64,000 bases of DNA, from assembly GCA_936432065.2 (NCBI GenBank), contig OW386286.2, positions 112,493,519 to 112,557,518 on the forward strand, in the 5' to 3' direction. The position numbers and the translations under genes were made by a program. This document shows, one piece after another, positions 1 through 11,600 of the stretch. A model generated the notes under the pieces. That model did not search any database and was not told where the DNA came from. It worked only from the letters and a program-made list of their open reading frames with translations. The stretch comes from Rutpela maculata. Its lineage: Eukaryota > Arthropoda > Insecta > Coleoptera > Cerambycidae. Numbering within the stretch: the first letter of the stretch is position 1; every line of letters starts with the position of its first letter.

Positions 1-1
1 C

Positions 2-1342
2 TGGGGCAGCACGGGGGTTAATCCTAGAGGCAGTAGTTTACTACAGTACTTGTACACTACCGATTTAGAAATAGTAAATCGTGGAAATACACCCACCTTC
101 GTCCCACTGATTCAAAACTGGAAGGTTTCGATGGAACCTTCTCTGTCGGACCACCGTCATATCAGATTCAAACTGGACGTAGCTCCCTCCCCAGAGGGGA
201 GCTGGTACAGGAATCCCAAAGACACCGACTGGGACGCCTATAGGCGGGCCCTCTCGAGCAAATTAACAAGGGTTATTATACCCAGGAATACAGAGGAAAT
301 AGAATCCTCTGCTAAGCTTCTTAATGGAGCGATCACTGCCTCATATGAGAGTAGCTGTCCTCTTAAAAGAAGGAGGGTAGGGAAAAAAGTTCCCTGGTGG
401 AACAGGGAGCTTCACAATCTACGTAAAGAGACACGCAGGCTCTTCAATAGGGCAATGCGTACTCAGCTACCAGAGGACTGGGACAGCTATAAACGGTCCC
501 AACGCCTCTACAAAAGCCATATTCGTAACAACAAGAGGGCAGCCTGGAAGGATTTCTGCGAAAGTATAGAAGATCTTCCAGAAGCCGCAAGGCTCTGCAA
601 AGCCCTCAAAAAAGACAGTCCGTCACGACTAGTGAACTTGAGGCTTCCCTCTGGTAGACTAACGACTACCACTGAGGAGTGCCTCAAGCATCTACTAGCA
701 ACTCATTACCCCGAATCCGTAGTGGAGACGGAGGAAATGTCAGCCCATCGGTCTCCCCGTGCTGCTGTTACGGCAGCGGATTGGAGGACGGCTTCAAGGG
801 TGGTGACAGTGGAAAGAGTCAAGTGGGCTATTTCCACTTTTGATCCATACAAAAGTCCAGGACCGGATGGGGTGTTTCCGGCACTTCTTCAAGAAGGATC
901 GGAGACCCTCATACGTCCTGTTTATCACCTGCTGAGAACCTGTCTGGCCACGGGGTATATTCCCGTACCCTGGAGAGCCGTCAAAGTGGTTTTCATACCA
1001 AAAGCAGGACGTATATCGTACGACACTGCCAAATCGTACAGAGCGATCAGCCTTACATCCTTCCTGCTCAAAACATTAGAGAGGTTGGTTGAAAGGTTTG
1101 TTAAAGACGGGGCACTGACCTCAGCGCCTCTGCATCCGTCGCAACACGCTTACCAGGCCGGGAAGTCAGTGGAGACGGCCCTTCACCCGATCGTTTCCAG
1201 GATCGAGAAGGTGCTGCACCACAAAGAACTTGCGGCCGGTGCTTTTCTTGACATCGAAGGAGCATTTGATAACACCTCCTTCGACTCGATCTGCGCCGCG
1301 GCTGCCTATCATGGTATCAACGACACCATCATTAGCAGATGG
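2..1342 (+). pseudogene. LINE ORF2, first part: endonuclease C-terminus and reverse transcriptase fingers/palm
   Basis: The frame is open from base 2, so the true start lies outside the window. Residues near the beginning carry the end of the endonuclease domain (STDL/EIVNRG-like segment, then SDHR with the conserved Asp-His). A small deletion is likely between GNTPTFV and the LIQNWKVS segment, where this family usually has the REEVIDVT stretch. The reverse transcriptase starts around 800 (SPGPDG), followed by the VFIPKAGR and SYRAISL motifs and the catalytic palm motif FLDIEGAFDN near 1247-1276. The frame runs straight to TGG at 1340-1342, where the second LINE enters. It is a broken copy because of this insertion and a later stop codon. 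Confidence 0.85.
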
Positions 1343-2119
1343 TGCACTCAGCAGATCCTGAATAACATCATTGAGAAAGCAAAAGCCTGGTTTGCACCTA
1401 ATCAACTGGTATTAAATGAAAGGAAAACTGTAAATATGCTATTCGAGTCTAGAATAAGCAACAACTCAAATCAAAATGCAAATAATGTCAAATTCTTAGG
1501 TGTTAATATAGATGTAAATCTAATATGGGATGAACATATTAAAGTTCTTAGTGGTAAACTAAATAAATCTATATATGCTATCAGGAAAATAAGGAACACC
1601 ATTAATGAACAAGCAGCATTAACAACCTACCACTCACTTTTTCATCCACTTCTCACTTATGGGATATTGACTTGGGGGAATGCGGCACACAGTCACTTAC
1701 AAAAATTATTTGTGATCCAAAAGTCAGCAGTAAGAAGTATAGTTAATGTAAATTGGGATGAAACATGTAAACCAATATTTATAGAGCTAAAAATTATGAC
1801 ACTGTTTTCTGTTATCGTGTATCAGAATTTGCTTTATGTAAAACAGAACTTACAAAGTCATGTTGCACATAATGAAATCCACGAACATGATACAAGAAAT
1901 AAGTTTAATCTGGTAACACCACAAAGCAGACTTCATAGAAACAATAACTTTGGAATCAGTTTGTTCAACTCCTTGCCACAACACTTCCGCAACCTCACGA
2001 TGATCAAATTCAAAAAGAAACTCAAAAACATATTAACACAGAACTGCCTTTACAACATACACGAGTTCTTTCAACTTATTGCTGAAAATGGAGACATTAT
2101 TTTTGCCTCTGTTAACTAA
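1343..2119 (+). pseudogene. C-terminal fragment of reverse transcriptase, inserted LINE
   Basis: About 258 codons of the RT thumb and C-terminal region: AKAWFAPNQLVLNERKT, then VKFLGVNIDVNLIWDEHI, the LTYGILTWGNA segment and the DTRNKFNL / GISLFNSLP blocks typical of Jockey/CR1-like LINE ORF2 ends. There are no stops, so the copy is young, but it lacks endonuclease and RT core and cannot be active. It is fused in frame to the host LINE ORF by chance, so a gene caller will report one chimeric 689-residue protein. Confidence 0.85.
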
Positions 2120-2346
2120 TTTTATTATTTTATTTTATTTTAATATGTATCTGTAGTTTTATCGTTCTATGTTTGTAATTTTACCATTTTATCGTAATTT
2201 CATGTCATATTTTTTATCTTCATCTCTTCCGATTTAAAGACTGATTAATTTTCTGTACAGACATCTAATTTGTATTTATTGACTTGTCTATAATGTAAAA
2301 TTTCTAAAGATGAATAAATATTATTATTATTATTATTATTATTATT
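1343..2346 (+). mobile_element. 5'-truncated LINE inserted into the RT of the first LINE, with (TTA)n tail
   Basis: A second, unrelated LINE begins abruptly at 1343 in the middle of its own RT domain, runs through its stop (2117-2119) and an AT-rich 3' UTR with an AATAAA-type signal, and ends in a (TTA)n tract at about 2318-2346. AGATGG stands directly before it (1337-1342) and after it (2347-2352), a 6-bp target-site duplication. Base composition changes sharply at the borders (GC-moderate host, AT-rich insert). 5' truncation, simple tail and target duplication are the marks of target-primed reverse transcription. Confidence 0.9.
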
Positions 2347-2352
2347 AGATGG

Positions 2353-4212
2353 TTGAGGGCCATGTTGGCGGGAAGGCAAATTATAGCTGCCAATGAGGAA
2401 ACGACAGTAAAAGTCTCAGTAAGGAGAGGATGCCCACAAGGAGGCGTCCTCTCCCCTCTGCTATGGAATCTCGTTCTCGATGGTCTACTCCAGGAACTCG
2501 AGAATGAGGATCTCTTTGCTCAAGGTTATGCAGATGACCTGGCAATTATCATCTCGGGAAAATTCCCAAATATGGTTAGCGGACTCCTGCAAAGGGCCCT
2601 GCAGATCGTACAGAGACGGTGTAACGACCAGGGCCTTAGAGTCAACCCATCTAAGGCAGAACTGGTAATCTTCACTAGGAGGCGCAGGCTAGACGGTTTC
2701 GTCGAACCTGTACTCTATGACACGACTCTAAGGATCTCCAGGTCAGTGAAGTATCTGGGTGTCATCCTGGACTCTAAGCTGACCTGGAAAGATCACATAG
2801 ACAGACAAATACAAAGGGCCACTGCAACCCTTTGGGTCTGTAGAAGGACCTTTGGTAAAACATGGGGGTTAAACCCCAGGGTAACAATGTGGTACTATAC
2901 TGTGATAGTTAGACCAATGATCACGTATGCTTCTGTTGTGTGGTGGCCTGCCGTAACCAGGCTATACATTCAACAGAAACTAACACAACTCCAAAGACTC
3001 GCCTGTTTGGGAGTCACATGAGCAATACGCACGACCCCCACAGCAGCTCTGGAGGTCCTTCTGGATCTCGTGCCCCTTCACTTGGTGATTGAGGCCGAGG
3101 CTCGGAAAGCGGCCTACAGGCTGAGGTGTGGTGGTCAGTGGAAAACCGGAGGAGAACAATTAGGGCACACGAGGGTCCTTTCCGACGTGATAGGGACTCA
3201 CTCACTTCTGGAGGCCAGGAGTGATGACATGGTGCCTTCCTTCTCCTTCTCGGAACCATATGAGGTTGTCATCCCCAAAAGGGAAGACTGGAACCCACTC
3301 GAGGACATACTCAGGCCTGCCGATATCGTCTGGTTTACAGACGGATCGAGGTTTGAGGAAAGTGCTGGAGCAGGGATATACGGTGAAAGGCCCAGAGCTG
3401 AACTTTCTTATGCCCTGGGCAAATTCGCCACGGTATTCCAGACCAAGATCTTCGCTATTTTGGTCTGCGCACAGGAGAATATCCGAAGGAGATATTCCAA
3501 CAAGCACATATATATATGTAGGGATAGTCAAGCGGCCCTCAAGGCCCTTGCATCTGTACGGACCAAGTCAATTTTGGTTCAAAACTGTAAACAGGCACTC
3601 TGTGAACTTGGCTCATCCAACTGGGTCAAGCTTCTCTGGGTGCCAGGACACAGCAACATTGAGGGTAACGAACGGGCAGACGCTCTGGCCAGAGGGGGCT
3701 CTCAGAGACCTCTACTGGGTCCGGAGCCTGCTTTCGGCTACCCTAGATCAAGTGCCAAGAAGTCAGTAGAGAGCTGGACACGGTCCCAGTTCCGTGACTT
3801 CTGGGCCTCACACCCAGGACTCCGGCAAGCGAAGCTCTTAATCTTAGGGCCCTTGCTGAAGAGATCAGAACAAATCCTGCGACTAAGCAGGAAACAGGTC
3901 AGAATCGTGGTAAGTCTTTTGACTGGATACGGCTCTTTCAAAAAACACTTGCACACTATAGGGGTGGCCGACAACCCCGACTGCAGGTTCAGCGGGGACG
4001 AGGAGGAGACTTCCATCCACGTCCTTACTTCCTGCCCTAGTCTTATGAACTTGAGGCACAAACACTTCGGCATTGGTTTTCCGGTGCTGGAGGAAATAAG
4101 GAATGCCCCTGTAGGATGGATTTTGGCCTTTGGGTTAGAATCCAATAAATTCGTAGCGGCAGCACAATGGGCCACAAGGCCTGAGTGCGGCGACCCTTCG
4201 TCGCCCCGCTAA
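2353..4212 (+). pseudogene. LINE ORF2, second part: RT palm/thumb and RNase H, one nonsense codon
   Basis: Continues the host LINE. RT motifs GCPQGGVLSPLLWN and the catalytic YADD (2527-2538) are intact, followed by VKYLGVILDSKLTW. A TGA at 3019-3021 stands where LGVTGAIRTTPT is usual. It is the only stop, and the frame is otherwise open to 4212. RNase H starts near 3320 (WFTDGSRFE). The later aspartates are present (CRDSQAALKAL; GNERADALARGG), but the catalytic Glu usually found before the IFAIL segment is Lys (AAG), so RNase H is probably inactive. The last 100 codons hold the usual Cys/His-containing tail. Confidence 0.85.
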
Positions 4213-4231
4213 AAGAAGAAGAAGAAGATGG

Positions 4232-5357
4232 TCCCTTGTCTATCAAATGTTAGGCAAGTAAAAGATCCCTATCGTTCGACAGAGAAGAGATTCGGCGAAA
4301 TTTCCAAGTTGGGGGTAGCTCGTCTCCTGGCGTCGGTAGGCGTTGGTAGTGGAAATAGATTTTTCTTAAATGAACTCACCAAAACATTTGCTACCTTCTA
4401 ACCACAAACATTGGTGGTTTCATCCGCTAAGAAAAAAATATATCATATTGAATTCAGAATATATTTTTTGCTTAATACTGCCTTATCTCTGTGATAAATA
4501 TTTTTTTTAGTATCGTTTCTGATGGCACCTGAACATTGCTATATTACCCTCTAATACAAAAATTGTCATGGTGCATTATCTAGTTTCGTCCACGGTTATA
4601 TCACACCTTACCATCATTTCCACTAAAGCCAAGTTAATTTTTTTTTATCTGTCACGCTATCAGTAGTACCACTCACACACCTTTTATGACTGTCTGAGGA
4701 AACGCATCTCTTAATGTTTGGCTTAACACTACATGAATTGAACGAGATGATATTTTAAAGAATTAACTTCCTCCACTTATTCACATATTTTTCACATAGT
4801 TGTTTAATAAATATTACATATTTAGAGCATATTTATTTACAACATGCAATGGGCTTAGACAAAATAGCCACAGCCACACGATCTGCCTATAACTATCTAT
4901 CTGCATTGCCATTGGATATGACAATAACACTGTGACAGGCAACAATTTTTAACAGACGTGTATTAAGTTGAACATTTATTTATTTATTTATTTATTTATT
5001 CACTAAATACCACTTAGAGGGTAAAACACATAAATAACATGCGTTACAATTTATTTGCATAAAGAAGTTTGTAAACCAATAAGTAAATAACTATCTACTC
5101 GCCGAACGGAAGTAATTGTTTTTTATAGCTGCATGTACCGTCCAATTTCCTGATAACAAGCCTTTCATTTTTTGTTCTGATTTTTATAAAGAAAAGAGAC
5201 TTATTGTATAGTACATAAGAATATTTTATAATTTCATCATTTTTATATAGTTTAGGAATGGTTTCACATATGTTTACATTACATTATTATTTATATATAA
5301 AAGTCGTCTCTGGAAGTCGTCACTACCTCCCGATTTCTGATAATCAATTGTACATAC
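4232..5357. other. Intron-like AT-rich sequence, no gene seen
   Basis: Lies between the LINE tail and the last visible LRP1 exon, downstream of that exon's splice donor. No LDLa-type cysteine pattern is seen in it on the minus strand. It holds a (TTTA)n microsatellite at about 4975-5000. Confidence 0.6.
4975..5000. repeat. (TTTA)n microsatellite
   Basis: Six to seven uninterrupted TTTA units in intron sequence. Confidence 0.9.
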
Positions 5358-5676
5358 TTGTGCAATTTTGTTCCTCATCACTATTATCCAAACAATCATC
5401 ATCCCCATCACACACCCATGAGTTCGGTATACAGCGTTGATTATTACAAGTAAAGTCCCAGCTGTTAGGACAAGCTTGTACCGGAGGTTCATGGTTTGGA
5501 TCGAGCTGACATGTTTTCTCATCACTTGTTAGGCTCTCACCATATGGACATCCACATTTAGCTATAAGTTCGTATATGTTATCCCGTGGAACAGCAAAAC
5601 ATAATTTTTGACAACCTCCATTAATATTCCAACAAGGATGTGACGGAATTATCATTTGTTCATTCTCACTGTAAAT
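5358..5676 (-). CDS. LRP1: LRP1 exon: EGF and first LDLa of the next cluster
   Basis: Separated from the previous exon by a 59-bp intron (5677-5735; GTTTGT...TTTTAG). Begins IYSENEQMIIPSHP, then EGF CWNINGGCQKLCF...CGCPYGESLTSDEKTC, then a linker DPNHEPPVQ and an LDLa: CPNSWDFTCNNQRC...CDGDDDCLDNSDEEQNC with a complete calcium site. Donor GTATGT after 5358 leaves one base (phase 1), as expected for the next LDLa exon, which must lie left of the window. The reading frame would stop shortly after the donor if it were not spliced. Confidence 0.92.
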
Positions 5677-8600
5677 CTAAAACAAAGCTTAACTTATTAT
5701 GATCATTCTATGAATGGAAAAAGTGAAATACAAACCTTTACACCATATAATCTATTAGTTTGCGGTTCTCTAACTAAAGTTTCTTCAAAATCTCCAGTTA
5801 ATTTATGTAATTTAATTATAGCATCCAACCTCCAATCTGTTATATACATAAAATCATTATAAATCACTATGCTGAAGGGATGCCGAATAAGTCTGGAATT
5901 CACCGTTTTGACATCTGTACCATCCAAATTTGAATGCTGAACATGATCTAGGAGAGCATCACACCAATATAGCCGATCAGTTGAAAAATCAATAGATAGC
6001 CCATTTGGCCAACCAAGCGTCAAGTTTTTAAAAACTGTTAGGTTTGTTCCATCACTAAGAGCCCTGGAAATATTAGCTGGTCGATCCCATTCAGAGAAAA
6101 ATATAAAACCCTTATTAGGGTGGACAACAATTGCTCGTGGCCTCTTTAAGTTTCTAAGTAAGGTTCTTCTGTATGTGACATTACGTGTTGATAAGACATT
6201 CAACGTTCCTTTACGACTATCAATATAGTACAGGTTTTTTGCGGCCCAGTCGACAGCTAATCCTTCGACCCCTTCATTTTGTGATGCCAAAACAATTTCT
6301 TTTGATGTGCCATTTTGGTGAACACGATAAATTACATCTTGAAGCACATCAGAATAATAAATGTGTTGATCTTTTGCATCAAAATCGAGACCAACGAACC
6401 TAGCTCTCCTTGAAACGACAGGCATCATAGCATCACTAAATCCTTCAATAACAGGATCTAGGACCTTTCCTTTGATAAATCTTTGTTGTGAATACATTAG
6501 GAAATCTGTAACTATATCACAGTTGCGCTCATCTGTTTTTAATCTATACCCAATATGACAAGCACATCTGTATGCAAGCATTGATACTGAGTTAGTTATT
6601 ACACACATATGTTGACAACCTCCATTATTATGTCCACAGGGGTTACTAAGAGGGGGTTGAGTTAAGGGATGTACTGCCTTAATGGCTCTAGGATCCCTTA
6701 TATCACGCATACGATATATAGATTGAATACTGCTCGTTTCATATTTGTCAACAGACATAACACCCTGTTTTGTCCCATCAGTCCAGTAAACTCTGGTTTC
6801 AAACAGTGCCAGACGTGCTGGACTAGGTACTTGTTGGCCCCTTACAACCAGAAATCTATTTTTTCCATTATAATCTACAGTCTCAATATAATCAAGCAAA
6901 GAATCACACCAATATACTCTTCTTGCTATAATATCGAGAGCAATACCGGAAGCTTTATATGCAGCCTCAGATACTATCGCCAGGGTATTAGTTCCATCCA
7001 TGTTGGCCCTAAGTACTTGAGAACTATCAGCTACAAACATATAACCAATAGTGGGGTCTAATGCTATATCAGCTGGATTTGTTAAATTGGATCCCAATAC
7101 GACTGCGTGGCCTTGGCCTTGCAACTCGAAAATGTCTATTTTTTGTCCTACCGAGTCAGCAACATACAATTTGTTTCCTACCCAATCGACAGCTATAGCG
7201 ATGGGTAACCATGTTCCAGGAAGGGCTATATCTACATCGGGTTTCGAAAATCCAGTGCTGCCATATAATGGTTGCGAGTGTATCTAAAAAATTATGGCAT
7301 ACAATACAATATGCCTACTAAGTCATTTAATTAAAACTGATAAGTAATCTTTGATGAGACTTAAATGTGCCAAAAAATACTGTAAGTACTGTCAGTTCTT
7401 TTGTGAAAGGGGATTGGACCACTAAAACCTAAAAGTGAACAAATGCAACTGTCGGGGGAGGCAAACTATCTTGAAAAATCGGTGCCGAAGGAATCACTGC
7501 TTCTGCATCCAGATTTTCTATTCAAGTCTCTTACAACGGAAAAAAATTGATACTATATCTGCACTCCACTATGTGGAAATTATTGTTTATGGAACTTTAA
7601 TAATACAAAATCTAAAATCTTCGACCCCAGAAACCCATAAAACGATATGCCACATCAGTAGTGGGGGTGGATGAAGTAAAAAAAAATTGTTGAGGCCTTT
7701 GGATCTTGTACACACACTAAACTACAATTTTATTATTTCCACCCCCTCTTATAATGGGGTAGGTAGTGGTAATGAGGGTGGTTACTGCCAAACATTTTTT
7801 TGAGGCCTTAGCTTCTCTTATATATACTAAATACCAATTTTACGACGGACTCTTACTTGCTTGATTTACCTATTTTCCCACATTTACCCCCCAACCCTTC
7901 AACGGAAGAAGATCAAAATATAATCAAGTTCCAGATGTCATTAAAATACATATACATGTACCAAATTTCAAATTAATATCTTAAACAGTTCTAGAGTAAT
8001 CATGCGCCCAAAAAAGTTACAGACAGAACGACAGACAGAAATTTTGTTTTGCTCAAACTTAAAATCTCGACGTTTCATGATATTCTAAGCCTACTTGAAC
8101 AATAAAAATTTTCAACATTTTTTTTGCGTTACTATGCTTCCATTGGATGTGCATATGTGCAAGTAATAAAATTAGATTCAAAATTTACTCAGAATGAGCA
8201 GTTAAATGATACTTATGTAAGTCAAACATGCTCACGGCAAAACATGGGGCTAAGGTCAAGTAGTAAGTACTGAAAATATATTATGGTGAAGCAAAGTACA
8301 AAGACTTCCTTATTTAGGGATGGTGGGAGTAATGAAAATTTCACCAACGGCATTAATGTAGGCCCTACCGAATCTCCTCCTCTTCCTTTTTTGGTAATGA
8401 GGGCAAGAAGAATAGGATATTTCAGGTTGCAAAAGGAACCAAGAAACAGTTATGCAGAACTGAGGCACAAGTAGATGTTAACATAATAATTATCAGATAC
8501 GAGAAATTGAGAACAGACTACATGGTTTCTAAATATACTTTGAATAGAAATTTCAAGGTTACAATCATAGATCCAAGAGAATGGAAAGATGCCAACTACA

Positions 8601-11600
8601 ATAGTAGATCTGGGAAAATTATCTGGTATAAGTACTGATGGGTCAAGGATTGTGTAGGGTATTGCAAGAGAAAATAATGAGGACCTACAGAAATAGGCAA
8701 TATAGACCAATATACTAACAGACAGTTCGGCAACTCTAAGAGCGCTATCAAACCATCTGACATCAAAACTAGTATGGGAACGCTGAAGAGTACTGGTAGA
8801 CCGCAATAAGGTTCCTTTATTGTTGGTGCCGGGACACTCTGGAATCGAAGTCAACAAAAAAGCTGAAAGATTCCATGTACTGGCTCAGAACCAGCCCTGG
8901 AAGTGTTTAAAACTACTATCAAAAATCATCACAAAAAATATGGGATAAAATAACCAGGAATCAAAACGGAAAAACCTATAATAAAGGGCCATAGTAAAAA
9001 AAGAGTAAAGAACTCCTATCACTATATTAAGTAGGAATCAGTTATGGACAATCACAGGCTTCCTAACAGGACATTATGCCCTAACAGGATACCTAGATAA
9101 AATGGGGATGTATAGTGATGACCTAAAATGCAGACGTTTGTAATAGGGCAATAGAGACAGAAAACAAACAAAATTGCGTCGAGAAGAATATGACATTTAA
9201 CCAATGATAGAGTTCTGCAAGGGATCAGGTTTCTGGAATGGATGTCATAGAGCAAATGGGGATCAGCCTAATAAGTTCAGAAGGCTGCAGTGCTCCTAGA
9301 AACTCCCACAAAACTCCTTTCAAAAGGGGGTGACATTATCAAATTAATGTGTCATGGAGTTTGAGAAATGTAATGCAAGTTTTTGGAGCATTTAAGTTAG
9401 CAAAAGAAGAATTTTTTTAGTTGACTAAATTTGGATGTATAAACAAACAAAATATATATAACTTCAGTTACTTACCCTCTTAGTTTTCACATCAGACCAA
9501 TAAAGCATATTTATACCATAATGAAAATCAAGTCCACTAGCACCAGTGGCATTAACGACAACTTTAACATTATTTCCAGATTGGTTCATACTAAATATTG
9601 ATTTGTCATGGGCGAAATATAATAGCAAGGAACTGGCATTTTCTGCTATGCATCTGTTTTTATCTTTCAGGATATAACCAGGTGCACATGAACAACTGTA
9701 GCTGCCAGCCGTATTTAAACATAATTGATCACAAAATCCCCATTCGGTACATTCATTTCGGTCAGCACAAGTTCTATTATCGGATGCTAATTTTTTTCCA
9801 TCTGGGCAATAGCAAGATCCTCCAGTCAGAGAAGCTTGGCATTTGTATTCACAATCAAGAGAAGGACATGACAATGTGGCTGTAATATACAAAATATTCA
9901 TTGTATTGGAAAATATCGATAAGAGCTACCTATTGTCCTATTTTATTCTTGAATGTATCTATACTAAAATTACATAAATTGCAAAGAAATTTGAAAGCTA
10001 CACATGGTGTATTAAATATTAAATTCCATACTAAATGTGTACTTCTTGGTTTCTATGCACTAAAATTACACATGGATACTTGTGGTAATACAGATACTAT
10101 TTATAAAGCATAATATATAGGTACAATTATCACCACCACCAACCATCACCACATATATCAGAATGTAACGTTTAAAAAGAAATGCTACATTATTTGTTTT
10201 TAATATTACAAGAATGTAACAAAAAACAAATGTCTGATTATGACGTGGCCAGCATTAGGTAACTTCTCACAAACGTACTTAACTCAAAATATGTGGTTAT
10301 TGAGATGTTACAACACGAGCAGTTTATTTTTACAGATCTACCTTCTTATAAAGAGACAATTTAACTCGTTCACTGCCGATGTCGCCATATGGCGATCTGA
10401 TCCTATATGTATATCTTATTGTCAAAAACCTACTCAGCATCTGGCGATACTTAACAAAATGTCATCAACAGCGAACGTGTTAATGTGTTATAATTTCCTC
10501 TTAGTAATCACTATATTATTAAACTAAATATTGCATTAAACTTTAATCGCTCTCCTGTAAAATTAGAAAAAATGAGATATGACGACGATTTTTACCATAT
10601 TCTGAACATATTTTTAATTTTCAAAAACTGTTTTAGTAGAATGTAAAATGTAGCGAGGTGAGGTACTGTACAGGTTTCTGTGCCAAAACATCGATCAGCA
10701 AAGTTAAGACACATCATTTGAATTTGGCACCTGTATCTCGTCTCACTGTCTTGGTTAAGTAGATGAGAAGCATTAGCTAAACTTCGCCAGGATGTTAATA
10801 TAAACAAGACAATTAAAATTTAAAAAATAAAAATTAATCTAAATGCAATTTTTCTCGGCAAAGTTTAACTTGATCAAAAATTGGCATGAAATCTTTTCAG
10901 TGCAATTTCTCGTACTAAACAAATCATATCTGAAATATTTTTTGATGGATTGTGAGGTTGATAGTCAAGGAGGTTTGATTTCTTCTTTGAATATCAACAT
11001 TTCTAGAAAACAAATATTTTAATCCACAAATTGTGTGGTCCTGCAAAGCCGCTCGCTCTTGCTGCATTGCTTGGAATGGATTTTTTGGTTAATAATTTCC
11101 CCATGTGGAGCAACCATATATATATCTGATATTTTATTTACACTAGAGTCTTTTGCATTATATATACCAATTATTTTTAAGTTCATGTTTTATGTGTTTT
11201 TATCTTATAAAGGACCCCGCACGTTTCTTATGTAAAATAATGCCTGGCGGATTTGATTAAAATTGAAATATATTATTTATGAAATCATCCTGAATAAAAA
11301 TCTCCATGGGAGCAAAGCCGAAAAATTAATAGATTTTAAGATACGGAGCTTTGAAGTTGTCTATCCCAACTAATTAGCCTCCACCCTAGATATGGAGCAC
11401 AATACGAACCGGAAGTACGAACTGGAAGTTGCATGATTAAGTCCATTTTTTAGGGTGAAAACTTTTTCAGTCTCAGTATAGACCTGCGTATTAAGTACGT
11501 ATAAAGGATAAATAAATGGATTTCTGACCTCCTTGCTAGATATGGACCACAATAACACAGAGCTGAAGTCCGAACCGGAAGTTGCATAATTAAGTCCATT

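Larger units (their letters stand above)
1337..2352. repeat. 6-bp target-site duplication AGATGG flanking the nested LINE
   Basis: AGATGG occurs at 1337-1342 and 2347-2352, immediately outside the inserted LINE. Removing 1343-2352 joins TGG to TTG AGG GCC in the same reading frame of the host LINE, which confirms both borders. Confidence 0.85.
1..4231 (+). mobile_element. LOA/R1-type non-LTR retrotransposon (LINE), 5' end outside window, interrupted by a second LINE
   Basis: A LINE in sense orientation: the end of an apurinic-type endonuclease, reverse transcriptase, a linker and RNase H read in one frame from the left edge to the stop at 4210-4212, once the insertion at 1343-2352 is set aside. 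The 3' end is a short (AAG)n tail at about 4213-4228, as in LOA-like elements. RNase H inside ORF2 points to the LOA/I group more than to R1 itself, although RT similarity would be R1-like. It probably lies in a downstream intron of the minus-strand LRP1 gene. Clade assignment is from remembered family features and not from a search. Confidence 0.85.
7284..9475. other. LRP1 intron with two decayed insertions
   Basis: Phase-0 intron of 2192 bp. It contains an old copy of the 0.7-kb Helentron-like repeat (about 7481-8160) and a degenerate LINE fragment (about 8560-9140). No additional coding exon was recognised. Confidence 0.8.

Noticed and set aside
4232..5357. A further LDLa exon of LRP1 downstream of 5358
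   Set aside because: No six-cysteine LDLa pattern or CDG/SDE motif on the minus strand in this stretch.
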